A stretch of DNA of 64,000 nucleotides, taken from NCBI RefSeq assembly GCF_014898815.1, contig NW_026515529.1:248001-312000 (forward strand). Reading direction: 5' to 3'. Under the pieces are notes generated by a model. That model saw only the letters and a list, made by a program, of their open reading frames with translations. It searched no databases and was not told the DNA's origin. The stretch is from Panonychus citri. Taxonomy: Eukaryota > Arthropoda > Arachnida > Trombidiformes > Tetranychidae. Below are positions 1 to 12,600 of this stretch, one piece after another (the stretch's first letter is position 1; every line of letters starts with the position of its first letter). A program made the position numbers and the translations under genes.

Positions 1-1210
1 GGCCAACTAATCGTTGTCAAACCGTGAGAACTTTATGGAAGGCTGATATTTTCAACCAATCTGGCCCAGAGTGTAACTCTTTTAGTTATCAGGGCGTGCT
101 TTCGTTATCACGAATATTCTCAATACGTAAAGAATTTACAGGGTATCATCTTACAGATATTCTAACGGAAAACTGGACACGAATAGTTGATTTTGTTCCA
201 TTGGCTCTTGATGCGACTCCTGGTTATGTTTTTCTTGTTCTTTCCTCTAACAGATATTTTACCAGATATCGATATTCAATTCACTTTGTCAATGAAAATT
301 ATTCTGTCTCGACCCACCCGATCGAAAGGACATTCACTCATCCTAATATTGTTGACGCAAATGAAACAGTATCACAAATTTATTACTACGGTTTTACTCA
401 TCCACGAGCCATAATTACACTCAATCAGTATTCTTACACTGAATCAATTATTTTGTGTCCATTCTTGAACAATTCATGTATTGATTGTTTTACAACCAAA
501 GTTTATAATCCAAATGGTAATTTTCTTCGATATTGTCAATGGAGACGAGGAAATTCATTAACATCGGGCGAATGTTCAATCGGTGGTTCAAATTCTTCTG
601 ATTCAAGGTAATAATTTGAAGAGTTACTCTTTTATCCTATTTAATTCTAATCCATCATCTTTTTTACAGAGAAACTACACTCACGAACCAAACAGTAAAT
701 CCATGTTTCCGTCCAACTAATATCCAAGTAGACTACACTTCGGATGAACCGACATTTGATTTGAACTTCGATCTCCTTGGTTTCCATTCAAGATATGCAG
801 ATATTTTTCCCTTGAACTTCACTTTAGTCGACATTACAACACTTTCATTCATAGAAAATTGTACTGTTGTGAGTTATAATCAGTCCAAGATTTATCTCAA
901 CTGCAACTGGGTGAATTCTGGTCAATATCAACTATCGATTCTTATGCTTAGACGACGAGGTCCATTTGAAACAGAAGACATTGACAACTCGGTTACTTAT
1001 AGTGATTCTTTCACCATCGGTTCACCGAAACCTCCTAAATCTTCATTTTTTTATATTCTGTTTATTATACTACGAGTTTGCATCTTTATTATCTCTGTGA
1101 TTGTGATCGTTGTTTTTCATTATGCATTAGTTTTTTCGCTGTATTTACAAAACAAAAACCATCGCAAAAGACAGAAAATTGTGTCACTTGCAACGAGATC
1201 AAAAAGCTAA
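1..1210 (+). CDS. Secreted/type I membrane protein of unrecognised family, copy A (5' partial)
   Basis: The window opens inside an exon: the first full codon is at base 3 and the reading frame runs to 607. A 62-nt GT-AG intron (608-669) follows, then the last exon 670-1210 ending in TAA. The visible 382 codons or so encode an extracellular-looking stretch with many Asn-X-Ser/Thr sites and repeated cysteines. A single hydrophobic segment (about bases 1045-1140) and a short basic tail follow, as in a type I membrane protein. It closely matches the minus-strand gene at 2318-4427, including intron position and length, so the two are a tail-to-tail duplicate pair. I recognise no named family and do not assign a function. 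Missing 5' exons lie outside the window. Confidence 0.75.
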
Positions 1211-1762
1211 AAGGTCTGTTGTTAATCATAAATTCAAAAATCCGAACCAAAAAATCAATCTAAAAAGCAGAATGGTTGTCTCAAGTTATAAAATCGAAAT
1301 CGACGATCCATTATTTCAATAGAGCCTTTTTGGTACCTCTGGACATTATCACTCGCTATGAGGTCGTTAGTTTATTATATTTATAAATAAAAAAGTAATT
1401 TTCACTCATCGAGAAGAATATAAGTTTAACGAGGAAAATTCTTTGATTATGACTAACAATCAATTCGTTTATCGAATTCACCCTTCAAGTAGAGCTATAC
1501 AAACTTCTCACGACTTTTATACTTTCGATAGAATCTCTGAGTAGATTTCCGGAAGTGGTTAATAGTCAAGAGATTTCGAAGAAATCAAAAGAATTTCAGG
1601 TCAGGAAAAGGTCATTTCTAAAAAGTTTAAACCCGAAGTAACCAAAAACTATTAATAAAAATCACTTCCGTATCATTTTGTAAAAAGATCTCAAGTTTTG
1701 AGTTTAGATATCCAAATGAAATGATAAAAGTCAATTGTTTGTATTTTCGTCTCTCGGACAAA

Positions 1763-1894
1763 ATGTTTCATTTATTTTCATTGACAAGTTTTTCTTCAAT
1801 TTTTATATTTCTCTCATCGATAGTTGGTGTTAATTGTCATCTTCTTATCCACGAATCAAATGTTTGGGTTCCAATTTCCAACCACAGTTTATGA
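1763..1894 (+). pseudogene. Decayed signal-peptide exon of the same family
   Basis: An ATG at 1763 opens 43 codons starting MFHLFSLTSF that match the N-terminus of the gene at 2318-4427 (MFHLISLSSL), through the signal peptide and the LIHESNVW segment, then hit TGA at 1892. Similarity continues weakly beyond the stop without an open frame. The 12 bases just before the ATG (CTCTCGGACAAA) recur before another remnant near 4605. This is a 5' fragment of a third family member, in the same orientation as copy A. Confidence 0.7.
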
Positions 1895-2317
1895 GCTCCT
1901 TATTTCTTTTTCATTCAATTTCTTTAGAAAGTTATTCATCAATTAAGCCTTTGTGTAAACTTTTATCGTTGGGTTAATGATTGGAAACTTTTACTGTTTG
2001 CTGATCTTTTTATAATGGGTGGAATCTTTCATATATTTCTTATTACCACGTTGCATTGTCGCAAAATGAAAACTTGCAAATGATTTTTAAATTTCGAAGA
2101 GAATCTTCACCAATAAATGTTGATGGAACAACAGTAAATTAAATTTTAATAAATGATTTGAGATCGAGGGTCTATCGAAGGCATACAAGCTGTGGGTAGT
2201 TTTCAGACTCCTGATCGAAGAGTGAAATGGATCAACATAAATAAAATCAAAAAGTATTGACCAATTCTGGAGTAATTTAAGATAATTTATGCATGTGTTT
2301 CTTTCGAGTTTTTGTAT

Positions 2318-4427
2318 TTATAATCCAAAACGAATCTTCGAAATTTTAGACTTTGTTTCAAAGGAATCATTTCTCATTATTTCGTTATGTTTTGATGTAA
2401 CGGAGGTTTTAGTTTTAAAATACAACGAAAAAAATAGTAAATAATGAAATACAATGAGACCAATTACTGAGATAGTAAAGGAGAAAACTCGTAATATTAT
2501 CAACAGGATATAAAGAGATGAAGATCCATGAGAAGATGGAGGTCTCGGTGAACCGATGGTGAAAGGATCACTATAAGTGATCAAGTTGTCAATGTCTTCT
2601 GTTTCAAATGGACCTCGTTGTCTAAGCATAAGAATCGATAATTGATATTGACCAGAATTCACCCAGTTGCAGTTGAGATAAATCTTGGACTGATTATAAC
2701 TTAGAACAGTACAATTTTCTATATATGAAAATGTCATAATGTCGACTAAAGTGAAGGTCAAGGGAAAAATATCTGCATATCTTGAATGGAAACCAAGGAG
2801 ATCGAAGCTCAAATTAAATGTCGGTTCATCAGGAGTGTAGTCTGCTTGGATATTAGTTGGACTGAAACATGGATTTACTGTTTGGTTCGTGAGTGTAGTT
2901 TCTCTGTAAAAAAGATGATGGATTAGAATTAAATAGGATAATAGCGTAACTCTTCAAATTATTACCTTGAATCAGAAGAATTTGAACCACCGATTGAACA
3001 TTCACCCAATGTTAATGAATTTCCTCGTCTCCATTGACAATATCGAAGAAAATTACCATTTGGATTATAAACTTTGGTTGTAAAACAATCAATACATGAA
3101 TTGTTCAAAAATGGACACAAAATAATTGATTCAGAGTAAGAATACTGATTGAGTGTAATTATGGCTCGTGGATGAGTAAAACCGTAGTAATAAATTTGTG
3201 ATACTGTTTCATTTGCGTCAACAATATTAGGATGAGTGAAAGTAGCTTCGTTCGGGTGGGTCGAGACAGAATAATTTTCATCGACAAAGTGAATTGAATA
3301 TCGATATCTGGTAAAATTACTGTTCGAGGAAAGAACAAGAAAAACATAACCAGGAGTCGCATCAAGAGCCAATGGAACAAAATCAACTATTCGTGTCCAG
3401 TGTTCCGTTAGAATATCTGTAAGATAATACCCTGTAAACTCTTTACGTATTGACAATGCTTCAAAATACCCATCTTGATAAAGGTTACACTCTGGACCAG
3501 ATTGGTTGAATAAATCAACTTTCCAAAAAGTGTCCGTAGTTTGACAGCGGTCAGTTGGCCTTTCAAAGTCATGCAGCATCGGATTAAATGGAAACACTGC
3601 AATATGATCTGTTTCATTGCGATTATAAGAGACTGCAATTAAAGAGAATGAAGATCCATTGCTCATGATAGAAAAAGAATCAACAAATCGAACTTTGTCA
3701 ACCGAACCATAACGATCATGAAATGAAAGCGAATGAAGGTCAGCGTAGAAACACCCACGTAGGCCGATACCCTCAGTGTTGATTATAAAGTTTGAAAGCT
3801 GAGAGATGAAGTAAACTGGCCTTAGGAGGTCAATTGTAAGAAGGCCGAACGAGTAAATCTTTTCCCGAAACTTGAATACCTGAAGAATTTTAAACGATCG
3901 AACTGTGGATTCATAGTTATGATAATAATAGCCACGAAAAGTAGCGGTGTAATCGATATAAGATAGATCGGTCGAGAAGTCGTTATATTGGATCCTAATC
4001 TCATTGCAATTTCATAATTTGAACCATTAATGGAAAGCCAACGATGCGTATCGACTGTTCGAATAGAAAAAGGTCCGGCTATTAGTTGAAAACCAATTTC
4101 TGTATAGTTATAATGCGCGAAAATGACATGGGTGCCCTTCCTGTGCAATAGGTAGTAATTGGGTCTACGAGAATAAGCTGGAACAAAACGAGTCACGCTT
4201 CTTTCTTCACCCACTGCGCTAGGGTCCGAGTTGAGAACTCGACTTGAATAATTAGTTGGGTAAAAATAGTTTTCAGTGTAAAAGAAATAAGGAGTTAGTA
4301 AACTGTTGTTAAAAATTGGAATCCAAACATTTGATTCGTGGATTATAAGATTAGTATTAACACCAACTATCGATGAGAGTAATATACAAACTGCGAATAA
4401 ACTTGACAATGAAATCAAATGAAACAT
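2318..4427 (-). CDS. Secreted/type I membrane protein of unrecognised family, copy B
   Basis: The start is ATG at 4427, followed by a clear signal peptide (about residues 1-22, MFHLISLSSLFAVCILLSSI). The C-terminal part mirrors copy A: glycosylation-rich ectodomain, a hydrophobic span near bases 2410-2500 and a short cytoplasmic tail ending at 2318. The last intron (2904-2965, 62 nt) sits exactly where copy A has one. Joining the first ORF (to about 3880) to the next is less certain. A 59-nt GT-AG intron at 3821-3879 gives a frame-consistent model of 662 residues (exons 3880-4427, 2966-3820, 2318-2903). However, the downstream frame is already open from 4011, so a one-base indel near 3990-4012 is an alternative. 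The intron model places an unexpected hydrophobic stretch mid-ectodomain. Function is unknown. Confidence 0.7.
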
Positions 4428-4504
4428 TCTGTTCTACTGTAGAGACGAAAAACAGACAATTGGATTTTTTTTCTAATTATGGAAACACAATTAGGATTAT
4501 ATTC

Positions 4505-4605
4505 TTTGGATAATAATGGATTAGAAGATGACAATTAACATCAACTATCGATGAGAGAATTATACAAAACGAAGAAAATCTTGTTGAAGAAATTAAATGA
4601 AACAT
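4505..4605 (-). pseudogene. Second decayed signal-peptide exon of the family
   Basis: Read on the minus strand from an ATG at 4605, about 30 codons repeat the family N-terminus (MFHLIS..., then LSSIVDVNCHLLIH) before similarity is lost. The bases preceding the ATG (CTCTCGGACAAA) equal those before the plus-strand remnant at 1763. It lies 80-180 bases upstream of the copy B start and in the same direction, as expected for the stump of a tandem copy. Confidence 0.6.
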
Positions 4606-4611
4606 TTGTCC

Positions 4612-6467
4612 GAGAGATTAGAATATTAATCTGGTGTGAATTTTTATCATGATAATATTTCAGGTAAAACGCATTAGTATGCATTTAGGAAAACTTTATT
4701 TTTACCCATAGAGCTCTATGGCAAAATCCAACTTTGAAGCCCTGTATCTCAGGAACTAGATCTTTCCTCATATACACACTCGCACATAATATAGAGTTTG
4801 ACCTGAGCTATATGTAAAAGAAATTTCAGGTCTCTAAACGTGCGGACCTAATCCGAAGTCAAGCCTTTTTAGGTAAATCATCAGGAATTAAACTTGAGTC
4901 AACATTATAATTTAAGCCCGGAATATCATTGGGAGAAACAATTACACGATCAAAATTAACTAAATTGAGTTTATTCTTGATGACATTTTTGATTTTTAAT
5001 GTTTTTATTAAGAAAATTATTTGTTTGTTAAATTATTTTAGAGTAAAATGTGGTCTAATTTGCGCCTTAATTGCCTAATAAAGTGTCACCTATTGTGTGA
5101 TTTTTAATTGATTATTTGATTAAGTTTAAATTTAATTAATTTTCTAGAAAAGCCACCAGTCTCAAGCCGAGCAGAAAATCAGCTTAAAGAGAAACTCTTG
5201 AGCCAACGGACATATCTTATTCCTTACCTAAATTTCTCATAGAGAAAATCGGGATTTGGCCTTTAAATACAGACCACAGTCACATTTGAGCTTCGAAAAT
5301 TCTGAAAAAATTCATCATTTATATTTGACTGATGGCGCTTTTAATGACGTTCGAAACATTATTCTAGGACCTAACATTCTTGAGGTGCTCACTCATTTTC
5401 GGTCACCCGATATGTTAGAAGAGAGAGAAGAAAATAATTGGTTAATTGTAGTCATGAAAACCCATCTAAAATTTATTCATCTAAATTGTTTATAATTAAG
5501 ATTGAATAATTTTCTTTTGATTTCTCTCGGTAAATTTGGCAATAAATGACATAGATAGTTAACATAAATAAAACAATTAATCATATTAAACATGATAATT
5601 ATAGTTAATTGTTTAGCTCAACAAAATAAAAACATCTTATTCTTTGACAAATATAATTAAACGGGGAGAAAATGGCATAGAGATTAAAGAAAGGAAGAAG
5701 ATGAAAGTGTTGACAGTTTTTCTTGTCTTCTTGAGATGGATGAAGATGATAGAAACAATGAGAGAGAGAAAGAGAAAGAGAGAGAGAGAGATGGTGATGA
5801 TGAGAAACAAGTGATCGACATGAGAATACGAATCATGTTCAGCTCCATGGAAAAGGAAAACGTCAAGTATAACTGGAATTTTGGTTTTCTCGATTATCGG
5901 TTTGTACGAAAATGCACTTTCGATGGTTCAGTTCAACTTTTCTTAAATTGTTGAATCAAATCGAGCAATGGAAACTTTGAGTGTGAATCCTAATCAATTA
6001 TAACAATCAATTTGGATTGAGATTCTTTTAAAAGATGTTGACAATTGAGTTTAGTTTTGACTTTTGATATCTCGTAATTGTTTCCTCCAATGGAAACGTA
6101 AGTCTGTTAATCTCGATCAAAATTTGTCGTTAATTAACTCCAAATCATCTTCCACCACAACCAGAAATCAATCATTAATCATCATTAATCCAAATTTTGT
6201 TAAATTTTGCACTCGAATGTTGATTTTCTGCTTGTGATGAAGAGATTTGATACCTTTTTCATTTCTGATTGGTATAAACACTTTCGTTAATTGTTAACAC
6301 ACAATCCAAAAACAAAACACGTTAAACTTAAATAATAATCAAAAATAATAATAGTAAATATATGATATACAATTTAAAGTTAATTCTCCCCGTGGTGTTT
6401 GCTCTTGGTTTTGTAATAATAATAAAAACCAAATCAACAAATCAAAAGACTAGAAAATTTTGCAATT
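4612..6467. other. Intergenic stretch without a supported gene
   Basis: AT-rich DNA between copy B and TTC7. A less AT-rich patch at about 4700-4880 and a short open frame at 5256-5495 without an ATG start look like remnants, but I recognise neither. A purine microsatellite lies at about 5760-5790. The right end is probably the 3' flank of TTC7. Confidence 0.5.
5760..5790. repeat. (GA)n microsatellite
   Basis: Interrupted GA dinucleotide run (GAGAGAGAAAGAG...). Open frames through it are low-complexity and not believed. Confidence 0.8.
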
Positions 6468-8904
6468 TCACTCGAAAACGTTTCTCGGCGATAAATTGAA
6501 AGGTAAAATTGGCGCAGTTGCTTCGAGTTGTATTGCAGTTACCAAACAATCAGCTGCTCGTTTGTGTTCACCAAGTTCATTTAATACGCAGCCCATATGA
6601 GACCAAGTTTCGTGAAGAGTGGCATCCACATTAAGGGAATCTCGAAGATACTTGTCGGCGGAAAGATGATTACCAAGTAGATAATACGAATGTCCAAGTT
6701 GTTGTAAGGCTCTGGCATGTCGAGGATTAATGGAAATGGCATTTTGAAAGTAACTTTTGGCCTCAGCGTATCTTTGACGGGCTTTTGCAAGGATTCCCTT
6801 AACATACATTAATTGATGAGACAATGGACCGAAAACAACATTGGCAACTTCGGCTACACAAGCTTCAGCCTCCGAAATCTATGATGAGAAAACAAAGAGA
6901 AAAGTTAATTAATTAATAAGTATGAAAGAAAATTCAATTTTAATACAATAGAAAGAGAGAAAAACTTACCAATCCTAATTTAATGTACAGTTCAGCAATT
7001 AAAATCCATAAATGTAATTGAAGATTCCAAAGTTGCTTCTGTCCTAATGAACCATCTTCAAGTCCAGGGCCAATTGTTATTGCACCTTCACCAAGAATTG
7101 GGCAACTGTCCAACGATACAATTTCACTGAGAGTTTGCTCCATTTTCAATGAAAGAGTATCGTAATTAGTACCGGTAAGTGTCACATTATTGCCGCTATA
7201 AAGCACCTTATCCTTATCCTCGTTGGGTAAATTTTTACAACATCTTAGCATATGTTTGGCAGTTTGTAAGGCTAATTCATAACCATTATCGGAAACAACT
7301 TGCTCCAAATGAGCCTGAAAATAAAAACAATCAAAGAAAATGAGTTAATGAAAAAGTTTTCCCATCATGATTAACAAATTAACAGAATCAGTTTTTGATT
7401 CTCTATTGCTTTGGTTTACCTTTACATAGAGTAAAACTAATTGATCTGGATACTCTTCCAATGATGCTTCACATAATGAAAGGGCTTCTTGATATTTTTT
7501 CAATGCAGATAAACAAAGTATCATTAATTGTATACTTGGAAGATGGTATGGATTTAATACTAAAGCTAACTGAGCATGATGCATTGAATCATTGATGACC
7601 CTTTGATGGGCCATATGAAGACCCAAATGGTAATAGGCAAGGTGATCTTCAACTGGACCTTTGGCCAAAGCTTGAAAATATTTTATCGATTCATGAAGAT
7701 GTAACTTTTTTAACTTTTTAACTGTTTCAGTTTCTTCCTCGTAAAGTATTGCATTAACAATTCCAAGGGTTAAATTAATTCGAGAGGCAAGAATACCCTC
7801 GGTGTCTCGGTTTAAGGCTTCCAAGGCAAATTCCAATGCCTTCTCGGGATTATTTAATTCCAAAATATATACTTTGGCAGCTAATATACAGGGTACTGGA
7901 TCTTTTGAGTCAATTCGAGCCACTTCTTTGAAAATCAATATCGCTCGAAGGGGAAATTTTCTCGTCTCCATGACACTCAGACCAAATTGAAGCCAAATAT
8001 GTTTTATCTCAAAGGAAAATTTCATCGCTTTTTCAAACATATCAAGTATATAATATTTACAGGGAGTTAAGGCGATCACCAGGAGATCATGGATGGCGAT
8101 TACATTTTCTAATGATTGTCGTCGGGTCTCATTAAATTCACTACCACGGTCAAGAACAACATTTCTCGCCGCCAGCATTTCACTGATCAATAATAAAAGG
8201 ATAACCTCTTCTTCACGTTCTCTTGGATTAAATAAAGATTGACCAAAATATCTATGAGGTTTCCAGTGTCCACTAAGGGTTGTGATACTTGTATCAAATG
8301 GAGTCCAACATGATCGGGATACACTACGAATAATTAATTCAGCTAATTTACGGGAGACAACTTGTCGAGTATTTAAAGTTGATTGGGTTTCACAAACGTT
8401 CATTATACTTCGATATTGATTAAATGCTTTGGTTATTTGATCATTTTGAATAAACAATATTGGTGCTCGTTGAATACCAGTTTCCAGAATTGGTCCAACC
8501 GATACAATCGCATAGGGTCCAAGGTGTTTCTCCATATTTTGCAAATATCGCAACGTTAGATCAGAAGCTTTGGTTAAACAGGTAATCGCTTTCTCTAAAC
8601 CTTTATCAATACTCTTTTCTTTTTCTAAATAGGAAAGAATAAAAATTTAAAATAGAACATTAATAGAAAAAACTTAGAAAATGAGATAATAAATTCACTG
8701 GAATAACAGTAATAACAAGAGTAAAAGCGAAGTACATAATGATGAAGAGGAGAAAAAAAGAAATATTAACAAAAAGATATTGTGTATACATCTAAATGGA
8801 TGAATAAATTGAGGTAGAATAGAAAAACTAAATTATATTAAATGAAGATGAAAATGATGATAAGGTAAATGGAGATCAGGTAAAAAAAGGGATGAAGAAG
8901 ATAC

Positions 8905-8947
<43 letters not shown>

Positions 8948-9675
8948 GAATATTAATAATCCATTAGATGTAGTATTTGAGTTAGTTTCTCATCTTCAGT
9001 TATTCATTCAATGAATGGGGATGATGATAGTTCCTAGGTTGATTAGATGAACCAAGGAGAATGGGAGTAAAGGGAGTAAAAAAAGAGAAGAGGATGGAGA
9101 GAGTGAGTGAAAAGGTGGAGGTGGAAAAGGAAGAGCAGTGGAGAGAGAGATAGAGAGAGAGAGAGAAAGATCTAGGTAACAACACACACACAAGGGAGAG
9201 AAAGTTAATCAGACTCAAACATGATTACATTACCTAAACACATCCCTTTGATGGCGAAAGATTCAGCCACCAATTTCATTATTCGATGGGGTAAAGGTTT
9301 CTCACCGCCGATTATTGAGCTAATTCCGGATGCTTCGATTACTTTTAAAGCTAATGGCTGTTCACCGGACATAAAATGTAATTTAGCCAATAATAGGTTA
9401 GCATCAACTTGAAGAGCTGAACAATTTGAGGCATTAAGGCAAGATTTTAGGTGAGCTCGAGATTCTTTTAGTAAATTTTGACCTCTAATAAGATCACCAC
9501 CTTCAAGGTAAAGCTCTAATTTAGCTTCACCTAAAAGAAATTCAATTAAACCATTTCGACCTCCATCTGATCCAATTGATTGAGCCAATTCAAGAATTTT
9601 TCGCCATTCACTTTCTTCCCGATACTTTTCGATATCACTCTCAGTCCTTGTTTTACCTTTGATTGTTGATGCCAT
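6468..9675 (-). CDS. TTC7: Tetratricopeptide repeat protein 7 (TTC7), scaffold of the PI4KIIIalpha complex
   Basis: Four exons: 9234-9675, 7420-8624, 6970-7314 and 6468-6878, all with GT-AG borders and phases that add up to 800 residues, close to the roughly 840-860 of vertebrate TTC7A/B. The N-terminus (ESDIEKYREESEWRKILELA) matches the conserved TTC7 start, which supports the ATG at 9675. The middle and C-terminal parts are TPR helices (for example AKSYFQNAISINPRHARALQ), and the ending LEATAPILPF is the family's characteristic C-terminus. In animals TTC7 bridges EFR3, PI4KA and FAM126 at the plasma membrane to make PI4P. Intron 1 carries a long GA microsatellite. The stop is at 6468-6470. 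The family call is secure; which vertebrate paralogue it corresponds to is not meaningful here. Confidence 0.92.
8907..8944. repeat. (GA)n microsatellite in TTC7 intron 1
   Basis: About 19 uninterrupted GA units inside the intron between exons 9234-9675 and 7420-8624. A second, interrupted GA run lies near 9140-9170. Confidence 0.9.
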
Positions 9676-12600
9676 GTTGTTGTTGTTGTTGATGTTGATG
9701 TTGTAAAAAGGATGATGGTAAATTATATCAATACAATTGTAGATGTATTATTATTATTATTATGTAATCAATGAGTCAATGTTTGAGTGAGTTTGTGTGT
9801 TGAGTGTTTATGTGAGTGAGCAACCAAAAGCAAAGGAAACAAAAAGAAAAAGAAAAGAAAAAAGGTTCATCAGTGAGTATATTTCATGAAGGGAATAAAA
9901 TTGTTAAAATAAAAGGAAAAAAGGAAATAAATAATAATATATAATCAATTATCAAGGAATAATAATAAATAAAAGACAATTGGAAAAAAATATCAACAAC
10001 AGAAAAGCAAAAAAAAAGGTAAACAATAATTTCCCCCGAATTTTTGACTGCCATCTATTGGCTTCGAAAGCTACTAATTGTTAATTGTTTTTCTTGATTG
10101 TTGATGTTTAATTAACTTGTGAACATTAGTGATTGTGGTTACATCTTAATTGAGATGTTGTTTTGTTTTCTACAATTATTGTTACTATTTTGTTACAGTT
10201 TCTTGTTGTGACACAAATTTGATTAGTTTGTCAATCTATTTTGATGGAAAGTTAATTAACTGCTATTTTCAGTTAATCATTTCAACAATTAACAAGATTT
10301 TTTTCTCGATACACTTTTAGTTCAGTTTGTTAATTGTCACTTGTTTCTTATTGATTTGAAATACATTTTAATCTCGCTAATTGTGTCATCCTCTCTACTC
10401 TTCAATGGTAATTGTTTACAATCAATTTCTTTGTGTTAATTGTTGTTGTTAATATTAATTTTGATCGATAATTATTTGCTCATTTTGGTTTAAATCTATT
10501 TTTAGATTGGTTAATTAACTAATTTTATGAGAGATTTATTTACACACTAGAAAATAAATCTAACAATCAATTTAAGTAAGTTAATTATTCTGAAAACCAT
10601 ATGGATTTTCATATAGAGTAATAATTAGGCAATCTGATGATTAAACAATTAATCATCTAGTAAATTAAATTGTAAACCAGTTAATTGATTGTTTGCTTAA
10701 ACTATCAAATGTGATTTTGTTTACAATTTATTATTACATAGAGTGAGTTGGTTAAATTGTGTGGATATCAACAATTAAGGTTATAAATTGAAAGTCAAAC
10801 TGTTCAGAGTTAACAATCAGGTGATTATAAGTTAATTACCTTTGTAACAATTAACTTGATTGAAATGAAAGAGAGTACAATTAAACATGGAAAAGGGAAA
10901 ATTAAATTAACTCACCAGATTTACCCATTTTTTTGCTTCCTTTCTCAGAATTTAAATTAATTATAAATAGGTAACTAATTAGTCAACTTAAATCAAATGT
11001 CCATAGTTAAATAACAACCAGATTGTAACAATTAACAATCAATTTGGGGAAATAATTAAACACAAAGTAAAAACAAAACTGTAAACATAAACCATAGTTT
11101 CCAATTTTTGTCATAGGAAAAATAGTAATTAATGATAATCACAACTGGGAAAATTAAGAGAGTAACAATGAGCATATAATCACAATTAAACTGATTAATC
11201 TAATCAACCTTAGAGAAATTAATGATTTCCTAGCAATTAATCTGCTTCTTTCAATCATCTCTATGTAAAAGATAAGAGAGTGAGAGAGGAAACTTGGAGA
11301 TTGATAGGAAATGATGATGATGATGGAGAAACTTAATCAAATAGAGGAGAAATGATTAAATTGATAATCAGTAAATTAGATAATCAATTTTGATAATTTA
11401 AAGTAATTACAATTGATCAATTCTTACCAAATAAAATGATCACCAATGGTAAAGGTGTTTGACTTCAAGTGATGTATCACATCCTTGGAAATTAATTGTC
11501 AACAATTAATGGGACACTCATATGGAGAGAGAGAAAGAAAGAGAGTTGATTACACAAGAGAAATTAAATAATGTTATTGATTGTGTAATCACAATTAATT
11601 GTATATTTATAAAGAAGAATGAAACAAATTGTACAAAAGTCACTTATTAAGAGTAATTTAAAATTGTGATTAACAATTTTCGTTGAATCAAAGTTGTAAT
11701 ATCATGAAGGAAGTTACTAAATTGATTGTTTTTAATTGTTACATTTCCACCGGAACCTTGATTGTTCATCACAATTAACACTTACAAAGTAACATTATAA
11801 CAGTGATCAAGCAAATTTTACTCGTTTCATTTCAAATGTATAATCATTTGATCACAATCAAAGTGATTTAACTTGAAACGGGAAAAAGGTTAATCTAAAT
11901 TTGGTTGTTGATTAAGTTTTTCTTGGTTACAATGAATTAAGAGTGAAACTGGTGGAAGAAAAAATTTACAATGATCAAAGTAAATTCAGTTTCCTCTTAA
12001 TCTCTCCTTTGATAGGTTTCTAAGCAATTAACTTAACTCACATTGATTGATTGTTGGTATACCCTTTTAATTTGGTAATTTATATTTACTTTTTTTTATC
12101 GTTATTGAAATGAACAAACTTGGTTCCTATCAATGGGTAAATATAGTTAACGATTCATAGTTAATTGTACAATAACAACAAAAAATGATCATTAATTATT
12201 CAGATGAAACAAAAGAAATGTCAGTAAATTGTCAGGTAATTGACAATCTTTAAGTAAAAGTTAAGCACAATTAAGAGGAAACCTTACATATTATGAATAT
12301 GAATGTGAAAGAAGCACAATAAAAGATATATGATCATGGTGATTAGTCAAATGATTATGGATAATAATATATAAATAGTTAGTCTAATTATATAATTAAT
12401 ATAATCAATACATAAGAGTTGATTACTATCAAGTTATTATAATGTCATCCATTGATTAGAGATGATGATGAGGAGGATGGAGAGAGGGAGAGAAAACAAA
12501 TTAAGGATAATTAATAGACTTACCTTTTAATGATCGACGGATAAAATAGTTTCTATCACAATTAATTGTCTTGATTGAGTTGGTGTTAATTGTTCCAGTG

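Noticed and set aside
5256..5495. 79-codon ORF
   Set aside because: No ATG start, no splice context, no recognisable domain; possibly a remnant but not supportable.
10900..10940. Tiny ATG-bearing exon (MGKSG) with a donor on the minus strand
   Set aside because: Could be joined to 12524-12659 only through a weak acceptor; evidence too thin.
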